A stretch of DNA of 64,000 nucleotides. Origin: Piromyces finnis (lineage: Eukaryota > Neocallimastigomycota > Neocallimastigomycetes > Neocallimastigales > Neocallimastigaceae). The stretch's first letter is position 1. Each line of letters starts with the position of its first letter. The DNA lies in NCBI GenBank assembly GCA_002104945.1, contig MCFH01000072.1:1-64000 (forward strand), in the 5' to 3' direction. This document shows, in pieces, positions 49,597 through 63,807 of the stretch. Below the pieces are notes generated by a model. That model ran no database searches, was not told the DNA's origin, and saw only the letters and a program-made list of their open reading frames with translations. The position numbers and the translations under genes are program-made.

Positions 49597-52500
49597 ATGA
49601 ATTCAATACACACCTTACAAGCAGACGATTTCAATTCAAGAATTTTTGAAGTCATTTCAAAAAAAGATAATACACCAAATAAAGAAAATAATAATGTTTC
49701 TCTATTTGATACCAATCTTAATAGAAATATATTGGAAAACAGCTTAAACCAAATTAAAAATCGAATTGAAGAAATAAATGTATAAACAATTAAATAGCAA
49801 ATATATTAATAAATTTTAAAATAAATTATGTCTTTAATAAAATTTATAGATATACCATTTCATGTTGTACTAACAGAATCCTTTTATATATATCTAACAA
49901 TTTATTAAACAATATTATCCTATTCTATTGATTTTATTTTTAACTATTTAAAAATCAATAGAAAAATAATTTAATAATATTAAAAGAAAATACAGAACAA
50001 TTTGAAAAGGAATACAAAAATTCTTTAGAAACTTATGACTCAAGCGTTCACTATTTAACAAAAATTAATACTTTAATAAAAGATATTAATGAAGAAGTAA
50101 TAAGTTTATTTAAAATTATAATATATTCAATTCAACTTAACTTTTTTTTTTTTTTTAAATTAAAATAATAATAATTTATTTTGTATTATTAAAATTTCCA
50201 TATTCATTTAAAAAGGAGGGCATTAAATCAAAAATTGATGAATTAATTAGAGAAAAAAAGAAATAAAACAAAAAATTTCTTATTCCCAAAAAGTTGGTGA
50301 TTTATTAAGTCAAATTCATAAAGTAAATTTCAAACCATAATCCATTATAAAACAAAAACAAGGAAAAAAACATTCTTCATATATATATATATATATAAAA
50401 AGAAAAAATAAAATATAAATATTAATTATGATTCTTTCTATGATTTAGATATATCAAAATATTAAAGCTATTGAACAAGCCATTTATGTCAATGATTATA
50501 TCAATGCTACAGAAAAATTAATAAATTTGGTAAGAATAATAATATATGATTTGCTATTTATAAATATTTAGCATTTATTAATTCAAAATTCTTATTATTT
50601 TCAAATTAATAAAATAAAATCCTACAAAATATTAAACATAAATTAGAAAAATCAATCAAAAAGTATATCCATGGAATATAAAAATATAAAAATTATTAAA
50701 GAATTAAAGGTATGACCATCATACACAATGATAATGATACCACAAATTTAATAAGAATTTAATCCAACTAGTAAAAACAATAAATAATAATAAATTATTT
50801 TTCAAAATCATCTTTATAAAAAATAAAAATAGGAAAATGTCAATAGAATTAGTGATTTAATAAAAGGAAATTTGGAGGATATTATTTCTAAATTCTTTAT
50901 CTTTAATAATACTAATGAAAATAATTGTGATTTAACTGTTCATAAGATTTTAACAAGTAATCTATAGAAATATACTAAAATAATATGTATCAGTAATTTA
51001 TTTCAATTAGTTTGTTATTAATCATTTATTTTTTTTATTTTTTTTATTATTATTCCTATTTTATATACCTATTACTTTTATATGCAACTGGATTCCTACA
51101 CCATATGTATTTAAATATTTATTAATTTTTCTAAAAAAAAATACAATTTAAAACTTAGAATATGGAAAATGTGAAAATGTTATTCAATTAACAAATATAC
51201 TATATTCCATATACAAATTGGACAGCATACATTATCATTTATCCCCATTTTTTAAGAATTTAAAAAATCGCTTTTTAAAACCAATAATTCAAAATTCACA
51301 ATATCAATTAGAATTAAAAGAAAATAATGATCAATGTCTATTAATAAGATGCGCTATTAATGATTCCTATTCAAAATCATGGTGTAATAAGGTTGCACCA
51401 GAAGGTAATATTAATACCATGTCATGCTTTAATCCTTTTTTTTTTTTTTTTTTATCAAAATATTAATTTAAAAATACAATTGAGTAAAAAGAGCATTTCA
51501 TTAAGATTACAACTCTCTATTTCTTTATCTTTTATTATCAATCTATAGAAAACTTATACGGCGTATTATTACATTTATTTAACACAATTGAAGATACTAT
51601 TTTTGATTTTAAGAATAATGAATTAGTGGATAGTCATGAAGATAAAGAGACTATAAAACATGAATTCTTAAAAGAAATGGGAAAATGCATAGAGCACGAT
51701 TGTATAAAATTAATTATTAATAATTATTTAGAAAAATCTATACCTTCGTATACTTCAGATCTAGATGCTTTTGATACTATCACTTTGGAAACTAAAAACT
51801 ATGAAGAATATCTAAAATCAAAAGGTACAGCTGTTATTTAAATTTTCTTTTATAATTTTTTAAATATTCCTATAACACTCTGGATTGTACTTTCATCAAT
51901 CCTAATCAATAATGTTTGTGTATTTATTTTGTTTTATAAAATTCAATATTTAACCATCACATTAACACGATAATTTAGGCTTAATATCCGAAAGTAATTA
52001 TGATCTTTCTCAATATTGTGATGAAATTGATATCCACTTTACCAATCAAAAACATAATTTATTAATGAAAAAAGTACAAAAATTGCTAACATCCTCAGAT
52101 TATGAATTAGAAGTTGTTGAAGAAAGTTCCTTTAGTCAAGGTAAAATACAAATATTGGCATAATAATATAATATAATAAGAAATTTCAATTATCTTACAT
52201 ATTATTGCTACTATTCTCTGGCACCCTGACATTGTTTTTTTGCCTTTACTTTATTAATTAAATAAATATTCAATACTAATTTATTTTTATTCACCGATTA
52301 TTTTTATTCAAAAAAAAAAAAAAAAAAAGAAACAAAAATATTTGAAAATGATTCAACATCTCAAAAAGCATCTGAATTATCACAAATGTCAGATAATAAA
52401 GAAAAGATGACAGAATTTTCTTTCAACTTTGAACAAAATTTCATTACTTTCCCAAGATGTTGTATTGATTCAAGAACTAAGCAATTATTAGAATTAGTAT

Positions 52501-54143
52501 CCAATACCCTAAAAGAAGCTTCTAATATGACTTTACCATGGTATATAATAATGAATATTATAAAATGATTGTTTATTAAACATTGAAAAAAAAAAATGGT
52601 TAAAGTATTTAAAAATTAAATGGATAAACGATTTCTTTACTAATTCTACTATATATATGTATATATATTTGTTTGTTTTTGTTTGATTTATTATCCTTTA
52701 TAAATTCTATATATAATATGTAATATAATGTGGGTGGGTGGTAATAGTTTCTATCGTTTATACTATTCCATTAGAGATGTTTTTGATTATTATAGAGCAG
52801 TGATTCCAGTATTATATGCGGATAACATTAAAAATAATGTTGAATATTGTGCTATCTTCCATAACGATTGTATGTATATTTCTCATCACTTGATGTTAAT
52901 GAGTTTCCAAAACCGTGAACTTTTGATGCGTATTGCCGAATATGAAAAACAAAATAAAAAGCATATAGAGAATAATAGAGAAGTAAAGCAACATGTCACC
53001 CTTTTAGATTTAATTACACAATTTAGAAAATTGGGTGAAAAATTCTTTAACCATCAAATGGTAAGTTGAACCTCTCTCAAAAAAAAACTATTTATATTCG
53101 ACTAATTTTTAGATAATTCGTTGCAATTAAAATAAAATATAATGCTATATATATAATTTACAATGAATATTTAATTGGCAATTGATTAAACGATCTATTT
53201 ATTTTTTATTTGTAAACCAATGCAAATAACAAAACAAACAAAAAATATAGTGTAATTATAAAAATAAAATATTAGATAAAATTAGATCAACCAATTCATT
53301 TGAAATGAATGATCCCAAAAGGGTTGATGTTGTAACCAATGCATTAAATGAAGTCAAAGATGTTTTACAAAAATTAAGTATGGCATGGAAGGTAAAAAGA
53401 ATAAATTCTTTTTTTTTTTTAATTATTAAATAGTTGGTAGTTTTAACAATTACTTTTTACTTTATTTTATTTATCCTACATAAAAACCATTTCACTTTTT
53501 ATATAAAAAAAAAAAAAAAATAGCCAATTCTACCGGCCTTTATGTATTTAGATGTCATGGGTAAAGTTTATGATTTGACTTTAAAAGAATTAATTCGTCA
53601 AATTCAAAAATTAAGTGACATCACCATGGATGATTCTGAAAAGCTTAATGAATTATTAAGTAACTTTAAGGATTGTGATGATATATTTGATAAAATTCTT
53701 TCAGATAAATCTCTTGAAGTATGTATTAATTACCCTATTATTTCAATGACTATTCACTGTTTTTTTTTTTTTTTTTTTTTTGTATATATATCTTTAAATT
53801 TCTAAAATGAATCTATAACTAATAAAAACTTTGAAAAAAAAAAAAAATAATTTTTTATTGACAGGATATTCTTAAAGTATACGTTCCACATTATAAGAAG
53901 TTTGATCTTATTGTTGATATTTTAATGTTAAAATTAGCAGATATTATGAGTAACTTTAGACAAGGATTTTATGATGGATCTGTACCAGAAATTAATTCGG
54001 ATGGTAACCTTAATCCATATTTCTTATTGGACGGATTCTATCCAGAAGAATTAATTAAATTAATTCGAGCTTTATTCAGTGATAGTAGTTTACGTTCTAA
54101 AAGCATTGACGAAATTAAAAGTTCAAAAAAAAATAATAAATAA
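49597..54143 (+). CDS. ZW10: ZW10 homolog (Dsl1/NRZ tether and kinetochore RZZ subunit), fourteen exons
   Basis: Model: 49597-49779, 49962-50096, 50251-50322, 50449-50529, 50647-50709, 50833-50956, 51159-51404, 51549-51824, 51979-52140, 52330-52540, 52748-53060, 53251-53391, 53524-53718, 53865-54143; 2481 nt, 826 residues (the human protein has 779). ZW10 works at the kinetochore with Rod and Zwilch and, with NAG/RINT1, tethers Golgi-to-ER vesicles. The C-terminal half is clear: FYRLYYSIRDVFDYYRAVIP, HNDCMYISHHLMLMSF, SMAWKPILPAFMYLDVMGK and LIRALFSDSSLRSKSI match the animal pattern block by block. The N-terminal half is short coiled coils, as in the family, and is less certain. Exon 3 has an ambiguity: a coding-looking stretch (50216-50250) before it fits only with a one-base shift in an A run at 50253-50259, so I chose the in-frame acceptor at 50249-50250. 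Many tiny exons make small errors possible. Confidence 0.9.
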
Positions 54144-56351
54144 ATTCAATTAGTTTACGAAAAAAAAAATAAAAATAAAAATAAAAATAAAAATAAAAAA
54201 TAAAAAAATTTTAATAATAGAAACCTTCTATAACCACTACTACTATATATATATAGTAAAGAAAAAAAATAATTAATAGAAATAGAAATGCTTTTTTTTT
54301 TTTCAAAAAAAAAAAAAAAGTAATTGTGATAATAACAAGAGTAAAAAAAAAAAAAAAAAGGTCCATATATATATATATATATATTAAATCAACAAGATAA
54401 AAGAATACAAATAAAAGAGAGTAAAAAAAAAATAAAGTAAAATAAAAAATAAACTAAAAGATATACTAGTTATATTTAAAGGATGTATCCTAGAATAACA
54501 ATAATTTTTTTACTTGATTAATAATAATTATCTCATTAAATATTATCTTTTATTATTATTTTATTTCATTCATTAATAGTATTAAATGGTTATACTACCC
54601 ATGTGTTTAGAATATATTTTTCTTTTTCTATAATTATTATTATTCAGAATCCTATTCATTATATGAAAAAATGAGTAAGAGTTTATTCCTAAAATAAGAG
54701 GCATGATCTTGTGACAGTTATACAAACAAATAGTCTTCCTCCCTCCATTCACATTTTAAAAGAAATAAAGATTGATATTTTAAATTAATTTTCTCAAACT
54801 ATTTAATTATTTATATTTCTACATCACATCATATATGATTGTATTAAATAAAATACCTACCTACACTACCTAATTGAATAAAAGTATAATTGGGTAGAAT
54901 TGTAATTTTAATGGTGTGCTAATACAATTTATTTAAAGAGGATAAAATAAAATAAAAAAAAATCATTATTAAATATAATTATATATATCATTATATATAC
55001 CATTATATTTTTAAAAAATAATGATGCTATTATAGTGTAAAAAAAAAAATATTTAATCCTCTTTAACGACAGTAGTCCCGTAATTGAATGGATCGGGTTT
55101 TTCTTTTTTAAAAAAAGAATTTAAATTTTAGGGTAACACAAAATTTGATCTTTTAAAAAAAAACCTTTCAAAAAGTTATTAAGGTGGGAGACAAACAAAA
55201 TGGATATGTAATTACAATGTATACATTCAATACATTAATTTAATACATTTTTAATATTGAGATCACATGTACTCGAACATAATACAAGTGAATTTTATGT
55301 ATAAAGTGAATTACTTTTATAATTTTATCTATTATAAACTTTATCTTTGAACACTCAAAGTATTAATATCGTTTTATACTCAACAAAAATTCCATATTAA
55401 ATATTTAATACTTTTTTTTTTTTGTACTAATTAAACTTTTTCAATAATAAATTGTTCAATGTTCAATTATACTAATACTAGATTGATGGTATGGATCATA
55501 CATTGACCTTTTTCTTTTTTACATTTTATAAATAAATTTTATATATGTCATTGTACATAATTATAAAAAAAAAAAACAATATACCTTTGGATTCTTTTTT
55601 GATTTCTCGATATCCATACTTTGTAAATATTATTGTTATTATTATTATTATTGTTGTTGTTGTTGGACTTTTCTTTACAACAATCAATTCTATTATATAT
55701 ACTCTCTTTTTATTTTATTTTATTTCTACAAAAAAAAATTGATTGATATAAATCACCTTTTATTTTATAATTTTTAATCCTTTCGTTTATACTTTGAATA
55801 TTATTAGAATTTGTATTATTTTATTCAATATCATTCCTTTACTTCTTAATCGTAAAATTGTTGAATATAAATGAATTTAATTGCCACTTTATAATCACTT
55901 TTTGCGATCTTCCTTCCTTTAAATGAAAACTATAAAAAAATATACTAATCATATAACCTAATCCTTATATTCATTTTTTTATAATTTTTCTGCAAAGGTC
56001 CATGCAAAGGTTTAATTTTAATATATTAATAGAAATATATAATTTTAAAAATTTATATAAAAAAATTCCACTTCCATTGATAATTGATTTAAATCGTACT
56101 ATTCTATCGATTGACCGTAAATTGACATTTATATTTATTGAAACTAAAATGAATGATTTTCTCATATTTCAATATATTAGCCATTATATTGTTAATATGT
56201 GCTAAAAATAAATTATTTTGTCCTACCCTAAGGAAAAAAGGCTTTTAAAAAATATTTAAACTAAAATTCAAATGCATCAACATTTTATAATGGCCTAAAA
56301 TGAAAAGATGTGACCTATTCCTAGATCCTAGTGCTATATAAAAACTTTTCT

Positions 56352-56392
<41 letters not shown>

Positions 56393-58466
56393 TATTATTA
56401 TTATTATTATCTATTAATCCTATATAATACTTATTCAATCCTATTCTTTTACGATACTTATTATCTTTACTTATTTATTATTGTTAGTCATTCTTAATTA
56501 TGGCTTTGTAAAAAAAAAAAAGTGGAATAATTTATTACTTTTAAAAAGAAAGATCTATAATAAAAAATAATTCTAGTGGTGGTGATGGTGGTGGTAGTGA
56601 ATGTGGAATATATAAGATTGTAAAGTTAATTATAGTAAAAAATTAAAATTAATTATATACAATCATTATTCTTAAGCTTTCAACATTTTTAATGGTTTAT
56701 AATATAAAATTGGTTGTTACTTTATATGTCATATAATTATTTATTTTCTTGACATCATTTCCAAAGAAAGGCCTAATAATATATATATATATTTTTAATT
56801 TTCTTTTACGTCTATCAATAAAAACCAAATGATAGTACCAGTAGCAGTAGCAGACATTTTTAATTACTGTTGGTATGGAGGGTGGTCTATTTACATTGAT
56901 AACCTAATCCATCCCATGAATTAAAATTTTATCAAATAAACTTCCATGTACAATAAAATAAAAACTAAACATTTCCATATTAATTTAATAATATTTTTAA
57001 TTAAATTTTTTTTGGTGTAAGTTTTATCAAAACAACTGATTGGTTAATTTTGATTCAATACTTTATTTTTAATTAATGGCTTATAATTATATTCTATATC
57101 AATTCCATATAAAGAAGTAAAATGTAATATATTTATAAATATATAATCTAATTAATAATTAAATTGATTATTAAATTACAGTTTGTTTTAGTTAAAGAAA
57201 ATGAACAAATAAAAATAAATTTATTAAATATACCATTTTAATTAAATTTATATATTGTTAATATAATGTATAATAATACTAACAATAGTATATTCATATT
57301 ATTCAATAAATTTATGTCATATAATTTTTAATATAATCATATATTACTATTCTATTTTTTAATATATTATAATATTTATCTATCAAAGGATGATGAATTG
57401 CCTAAGCTTTAGTAAAGGTTAAGCATTATTGTGGTTAAATTGATAGGATTTTTTTTGTTAATCTTTTGATAGGAGACTCATATAGTGTTTGTAGAAGATT
57501 AAATTTAATAATAGAAAAAGAAAGAAAATAAGAAATAGTTATGCTAAAAACAACATACCAAAGGAAGAAATGAACCTGTAAATTCCTTTTTATCGATCTA
57601 TATTGTTGACTTATCTCTTTGCAGCAACAACATATATATCCTGTGCTAGAATGTCTTTGTTTAAAGAAGTCTACTTCATATATAATTGTAAATAGAATTT
57701 TTATTCTATACTAATAAACTATTTATATATTAATATATTGTATTCATAATTAATCGACTTTAATATATTTGAATTATATTTACAAACTTTGTCAATTTAT
57801 TATTTAATTTTTAATAAAAGTAGTCTTATAGTGTTGTTCAAAAGATAATATTATTATAATATATACTATAATATATGTAAATATTAAATTAGAATTAAAT
57901 CATGACTATATTGATATTAAATTAAACCATTTATTTAAATCATTTTTTCTATTTATTTGTATTCTATTAATTAAATCATTAATAATTAATAATTTATGAT
58001 GAAATGATGATGAATGATTTTATAATTCAAAAAAAAAATTTAATAATAAATAAATAAATAAATAATAATAATACTATTTAATAATAAATATTAATATTAA
58101 ATACTATTTAATAATAAATAATACTATCACACACAATAAACGATTTTATTTTTTGTATATATTACAGAATTAAAAAATTCTATTATTTGTATATTGGTAC
58201 ATATGTACATATTGGTGTGTGTGTGTGTACAACAACGTAGGAAACAAAAAATTTTAATATATTAATCATTTTAATTTTAGAAAATAAATAATTTTTTTTT
58301 TTTTTATTTAGAAAAGTATCTTTAACCGAGAAATCTTTTTTTTTCTTTATTTTTGAAAAGAAGACACTAATAATATTAGATTATATTTCGTCTTTTTTTT
58401 AAACCATAATAAATTTCATAAAGTCGTAGTCAACCTATTTTTAATTGAAAAACATATATAACTAAC
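54144..58466. other. Intergenic, AT-rich, no gene seen
   Basis: About 4.3 kb between ZW10 and tropomyosin. It contains an (AAAAT)n run at about 54165-54200, a (TTA)/(TTG) run near 55630-55660, an AAT/TTA hairpin-like array at 56356-56410, and otherwise plain AT-rich sequence. Small ORFs at about 55545-55742 and 55971-56205 are low-complexity or lack support. The last 200 bases must hold the tropomyosin promoter and leader. Confidence 0.6.
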
Positions 58467-60001
58467 ATGGATAAGATTAAGGAAGTAAGCAACTAAAAAA
58501 ATATATATTTTTTTGATTTATATACATTTTTTTTTTTTTTTTTGTTTATTCTATAATACACACCTTATTAAACCCTAAAATAAAAGAGATAAAAACAAAT
58601 AACAATACAATATAGAGTTATTTTTTGTAAACATTGAGTTTTGTAATAAATATTATTTATTTTTTTCGAGTGAACAAATTTTTCAAATTTGTTTATTTTA
58701 AAAAAAATAAAGTAAACAAAACCAAAACAAATACATGAATTGTTTTATATCGAAAATTAATAATAGTTAGAATTCAAAAAAGCCATTTAATACAAATAAA
58801 ATAAAAACAATAGATATTTTGTACTTGATAAAAAGAAAAAAAAAAAAACAGATTATTTATTTCTACATCAAATTTAATAATTATATTTATAAAAAAATAT
58901 TTCGATGAATTTTTAATTTTTTTTTAAAGAAAAGAAAATTGTATAAACAAAGCAAAAACAACAATAATAAAAAGGGATGAAATAGAAATAGCAATTAAAC
59001 TAAAGATGGCTTTGTTAAAATCTTAATGTATTATTATTGATTATTTAGAAATAATAGTTTTTAGGAGGAAGAAAAAAAAACAATTAAAAATAAATGATAT
59101 ATTATAAACAAAAGAATTGATATTAATAAGCATATTTTAATTACTATTAAATTTACTAAAGAAACTTAACGCTCTTCGTAACCAAGCCGATGAAGCTAAC
59201 AACCGTGCTGACACTGCTGAAAGCCAAGTCAAGGAACTTCAAAATGAACTTTCCAGCAAGGATCAAGAAATCCAAACTCTTAACAACAAGATTTCCAACT
59301 TAGAATTCGATCTCCAAAGATCCGAACAAAGAATTGCTGAAGTAAATAACAAAATATTCTTTTTAATATATTTTAAATTTAAGCGATGATTTAATTAATA
59401 TGTATTTATGCTATGTTTATTGTTATTTACTAGGCTCAAGCTAACGCTGCTGACTATTCCAACAACCAAGATATGCTCGAATCTTTAAAGAGAAAGATTT
59501 CTTTATTAGAACATGACTTAGAAGAAAAGGAAGGTCAACTTGAAGAAGTAAGTATTTCAAATTTTTTATAAATAAAAGAAATGAGATAAATTATTAATGA
59601 ATTGATATCCAATTTTTATATTTATAGTACAAGGCTCAAGAAGATGCTAATCAAAAGGGTCAATCCTTAAACGAAGAACTTCAAAGAAAGAACACCATGC
59701 TCGAACAACAATTAGAAGACAAGGAAAGAGAATGGAGAGAAACTACTGAAAAGTAAATATATATCTAAAATTGTTTCAAATATCAAATATATATTTTTTG
59801 AGTTTGTAACTAATTGTCCTTTTTCTATTTATTAAAAGGTTACGTACTCTTGAACTCCAAACTGAACAATTAGATCGTCAATGCACTCAAATTGAAGCTG
59901 AACGTGCCAAGTTAGAAAACGAACTTGAAGACATGACCCAAAAGTACTTAAGTACTAAGGAAGAATTAGATTCCACTTTACAAGGTCTTGAAGACTTATA
60001 A
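58467..60001 (+). CDS. Tropomyosin, five exons
   Basis: Model: 58467-58484 (Met-Asp-Lys-Ile-Lys-Glu), intron 58485-59161 of 677 nt, then 59162-59341, 59434-59547, 59628-59752 and 59839-60001; 600 nt, 199 residues. The whole protein is one heptad coiled coil. It begins MDKIKEKLNALRNQADEAN, the start typical of fungal tropomyosins, and ends TLQGLEDL. Tropomyosin lies along actin filaments and, in fungi, stabilises formin-made cables for polarised transport and cytokinesis. The length equals that of the long yeast form Tpm1 (199) rather than the 161-residue short form. Codons are clearly more C-rich (AAG, AAC, CTC, ATT/ATC) than those of neighbouring genes, as expected of a highly expressed gene. 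The long first intron directly after a six-codon exon recalls introns that enhance expression, though this is inference. The family cannot be mistaken; the small first exon is the least certain part. Confidence 0.95.
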
Positions 60002-61487
60002 GCAAATTAATTTGTTTTTAAAAAGTCTATAAAAAAGATCTTGGCAAATTGAAAAGAAATATTCGAAAAAAAGCAAAATATAATACTTGTTTTCTTTTTT
60101 TTATATAGATAATTTCTTTTTTAATTTGAAAGGGAATCAAATATGTTGTTCAATTAAAAAAAAACATTTCTTTTTATAAAATACTTAGAATATATTAGAA
60201 TATTATTTAATATCCAACAAACATATAAAATATATAAAAAAGTATTTCAATTTTTTTCCATATTTAAAAGTTTAATTATAAAAATATTCATATTTCCATG
60301 AAAATTTTTATAATTATTTCCAGAAATTAATATAGTTTTTTTTAATTAATCTTTAAAATCACTTTGTTAAGCAAAAATTTTTATGAAACCAAATTTAAAA
60401 CAAAAATATTAAAAAATAACTATAAATTATACCTTTTTTTAAAGAAATAGTTAATTGAGTTTTAATTAAGGACAAAGAATTTTCAAATAATTATTTCTTT
60501 TGACAAATTAGAAAATATAGTAAGAAAAAAAAAGCAATAATTTATTATTAAAAATGAAAAACAAAAATTAAAGAATTAAAAAAAACTAAAAAATTCACAC
60601 AATCACAAAAGAATGAAAGAAAAATCGATAAAGAAAAAAAATTCCAAAAATCAAAAATAAATAAAAAACTAATAAAAAAAATACAAAAAAAAAAAAAAAT
60701 TCCAAAAAAAAAAGTACAAATAAAACAAAACGATTACTATTTTATTTACAAGTTGTTATAAAGATTAATTTATTACTATTTTTTTTTTTAAAAAATTGTA
60801 AATTTCATTTCATTTTTTCTTATTTTTTATCGAAGATAAGTAAAAAATAAAAATGAAAAAAAAAAAAAAAAAAAAAAAAAAGAAAAAATGATGTACTTTT
60901 ATAAAGTATTTTTTAAATTATATTAATTATTAAAAAATAGACAAAAATTTTAATGGAATATGTTGGTAGTATTTTTAAAAATTTTTAAATATAGTAATGG
61001 AAAAAAATGCAAAATACTTTTCTTTTTTTTATTAAAAAATAAAAATACATAATAATATATAAAAAAAGGTTATAATAATAAAAAGAATTATTGTGTTTTT
61101 TTTTTTATTTTTTCAAATTTAATATTTCCAGAACATTGAGCATTGGAAGTGCATTTAATCATATTCAATAAAAAAAGATCAATTAATAAAAACGATGCAT
61201 TAAAAGTTTTTTATTTTATTAAAATTATATTGTTTAATATGCCTTTTTTTTTTTTTTTTAAAAAAAAAGGATAGATGCGTTATAAAGGCAAAGGATAAAG
61301 TATATATAACCTATTCTATTTAAAATAAAAGTTTACATAGATATATACTATATTTCCATACATTACAATAATAGAAATTATTTAATTTTATAAAAAGATG
61401 ATAAAAAAGATAATAAAATTCTATATTTACAAGATAAAAATTTTGTATATTTTAAATGTATCTAAAAAGTTAAACTATCTACATTTT
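60002..61487. other. Intergenic between convergent genes, AT-rich
   Basis: About 1.5 kb holding the 3' flanks of tropomyosin and the membrane-protein gene, with long A and T homopolymers. No gene found. Confidence 0.65.
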
Positions 61488-61941
61488 TTATAAATAATGT
61501 AGAAAGGTTCTTTTTCTGACAGAAGAGATATTATATAAAACAATAGAAATCCAATAAAATATTGGAAGAATGGCTCCTGATAAGTAATTAAATACAATAT
61601 TAATCCAAACAAACCAACTATTTATAAAATATTAAAGAAAAAAAAAAATATATATATATAAAATTAGTATATATATATATTCATTTATTTATTTTTTGTT
61701 ATTGTTTTCATTTTATTTTATTAATAGTTTTTTTTATGATTTTATAATATATAATAACTTACTGGAATTTAAAACCTGAGGATGAAGAACTTGTATTCCA
61801 TCCAAAGAAAGAAGAATCTGGAATTAAACCTGCTTCATGAAGAGTAGCTCCATTTTTCATTACTGCTGTAATTGGATTCCAATTCCATATACGATTTAAA
61901 ACCTTTTTTTGAATGATTAAAAAAAAAAAAAAAAAAAAAAA

Positions 61942-61981
<40 letters not shown>

Positions 61982-63652
61982 AAATATTATTGATTTTAAA
62001 AAATATTTATTTAATCAAAATTTTAAATTATTTAAGTGTATCTTATTATTATATATTGTTTACCAAGTATAAGGCATATAACATATATATATTATAGATA
62101 AAGAGAATGATAAGGAAAGGATGAAAAGCTTTCTTTACAGATACTTGAATAACATGTTTAAATCTAATATGATGAAGTTGGTTGATCTTATTTTCTATAT
62201 CTGCCATCGTTTTTGCATAATATTTGTATATACCTTCATTAATATTTTCTTCTTTGACCATAAGATCAACTTTAGTAAAATCATTTATATTATTATTTTT
62301 GGTATAAATGTATTGTTGTTGTTGTTGTTGTTGATTTATAGAGGTGGTGGATCCAAGATTAGAAAGAACATTCAGGACTTCTTTATGTTGATTATGTTTA
62401 TTAATCTTTTCATAATTATTGGTAGTATGAGTAGTTTCTTGTCTTTCATAGGTATTACTAGTACAATTATTAAGTTCATCAATGCTATCGTAAATTTCTT
62501 TTTCTTTTAAACTTCCGATTATGAAGGAATTGGAGGATGAAGAAGAGGATAAACTACCAATTAAATCTTTATTTAAAAGTCCTGGAGTTGTAGTTTCTAT
62601 TTTTGGTGATGATAATAATTTAGATCCTTCAGTAGTGGAGGTATTCATTTCTTTAGTAGAATTGACTGTTGTTGAAACATAATTTTCTCTTGTTTGTTCA
62701 TTATTTTTAGAACTAGATTTTAGAACGTCTACTCTAATAGTTGTTTCTTCTATACTTCCATTACTATCAATAATATTAACATTAATTACATCATCGGTAG
62801 AATAAGGATCAACAAATTGCATTTCTTGATGCCTTGAATTTGATGGGAAAATATTATTAATAATAGTTGCTATTTTATTGGTAATATTTTCTTCAGGTTC
62901 TTTAGGACGATTATGATAATTGAAATGAGGATCAAAAGTATACGTATTAATATCAAGGAAATTTTCTTTTTCATTATTATACTTATTATCTGTTTCCTTT
63001 AAAAGATTTGTAGTACTTGTATCCTTTCCATTCTCTTCTTCATTATGATTCCAATCGAAAATTTCGTTTAATGTTTTTTCGGTTAGTGTTGTATTATTTT
63101 TGTTATAGGTATCTAGACTGTGTGTTTTGTATTGATATTCACGAAGTTGTTCGGCATATTCAATAAATAAGGAATCAAGACGAACCTTAATACCCATACG
63201 TAAAAAGTAATAATGAAGGGGTATATTGATAATAACATTTGTACAGAGAGTAACAATAAATGAAAATAAAAGAATAGAAAACAATACCCATGTTATTCCA
63301 TTGAAAGTGAAAATTTCTGTACCAAGAGTTACTAAGTATTCATAAAGAATTAAAAGATTTGTGGTAATATCTAAAACCATTAAAAGAACCTTGACAAAAA
63401 CAACAGCGGCCAAACCAAATGTATTACATCTTGAAAGAATGGCACCATCAATTCGAATAGCATAACATATTAACTGACTGACTAATGAAAATACAAATAA
63501 TATTAAGGATACTTGATTTAAATCATTAAGATTTAAACTTGGTATACTATTATCTATTTATTTATTTTATTTATTATTATTATTTTTTTTTTTGAATTAT
63601 AAAAAAGCATTAGTTATTTTTTTAAAAATTTTAAAAAAATTTTTATTAAGAA

Positions 63653-63743
<91 letters not shown>

Positions 63744-63748
63744 AAAAA

Positions 63749-63807
<59 letters not shown>

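Noticed and set aside
55545-56205. Small ORFs of about 60 residues
   Set aside because: Hydrophobic, low-complexity and without a conserved motif or neighbouring exon; they look like chance ORFs in AT-rich DNA.
56840-56890. Short minus-strand ORF starting Met-Ser-Ala-Thr-Ala-Thr
   Set aside because: About 20 codons only, in AT-rich intergenic DNA, with no splice partner found.
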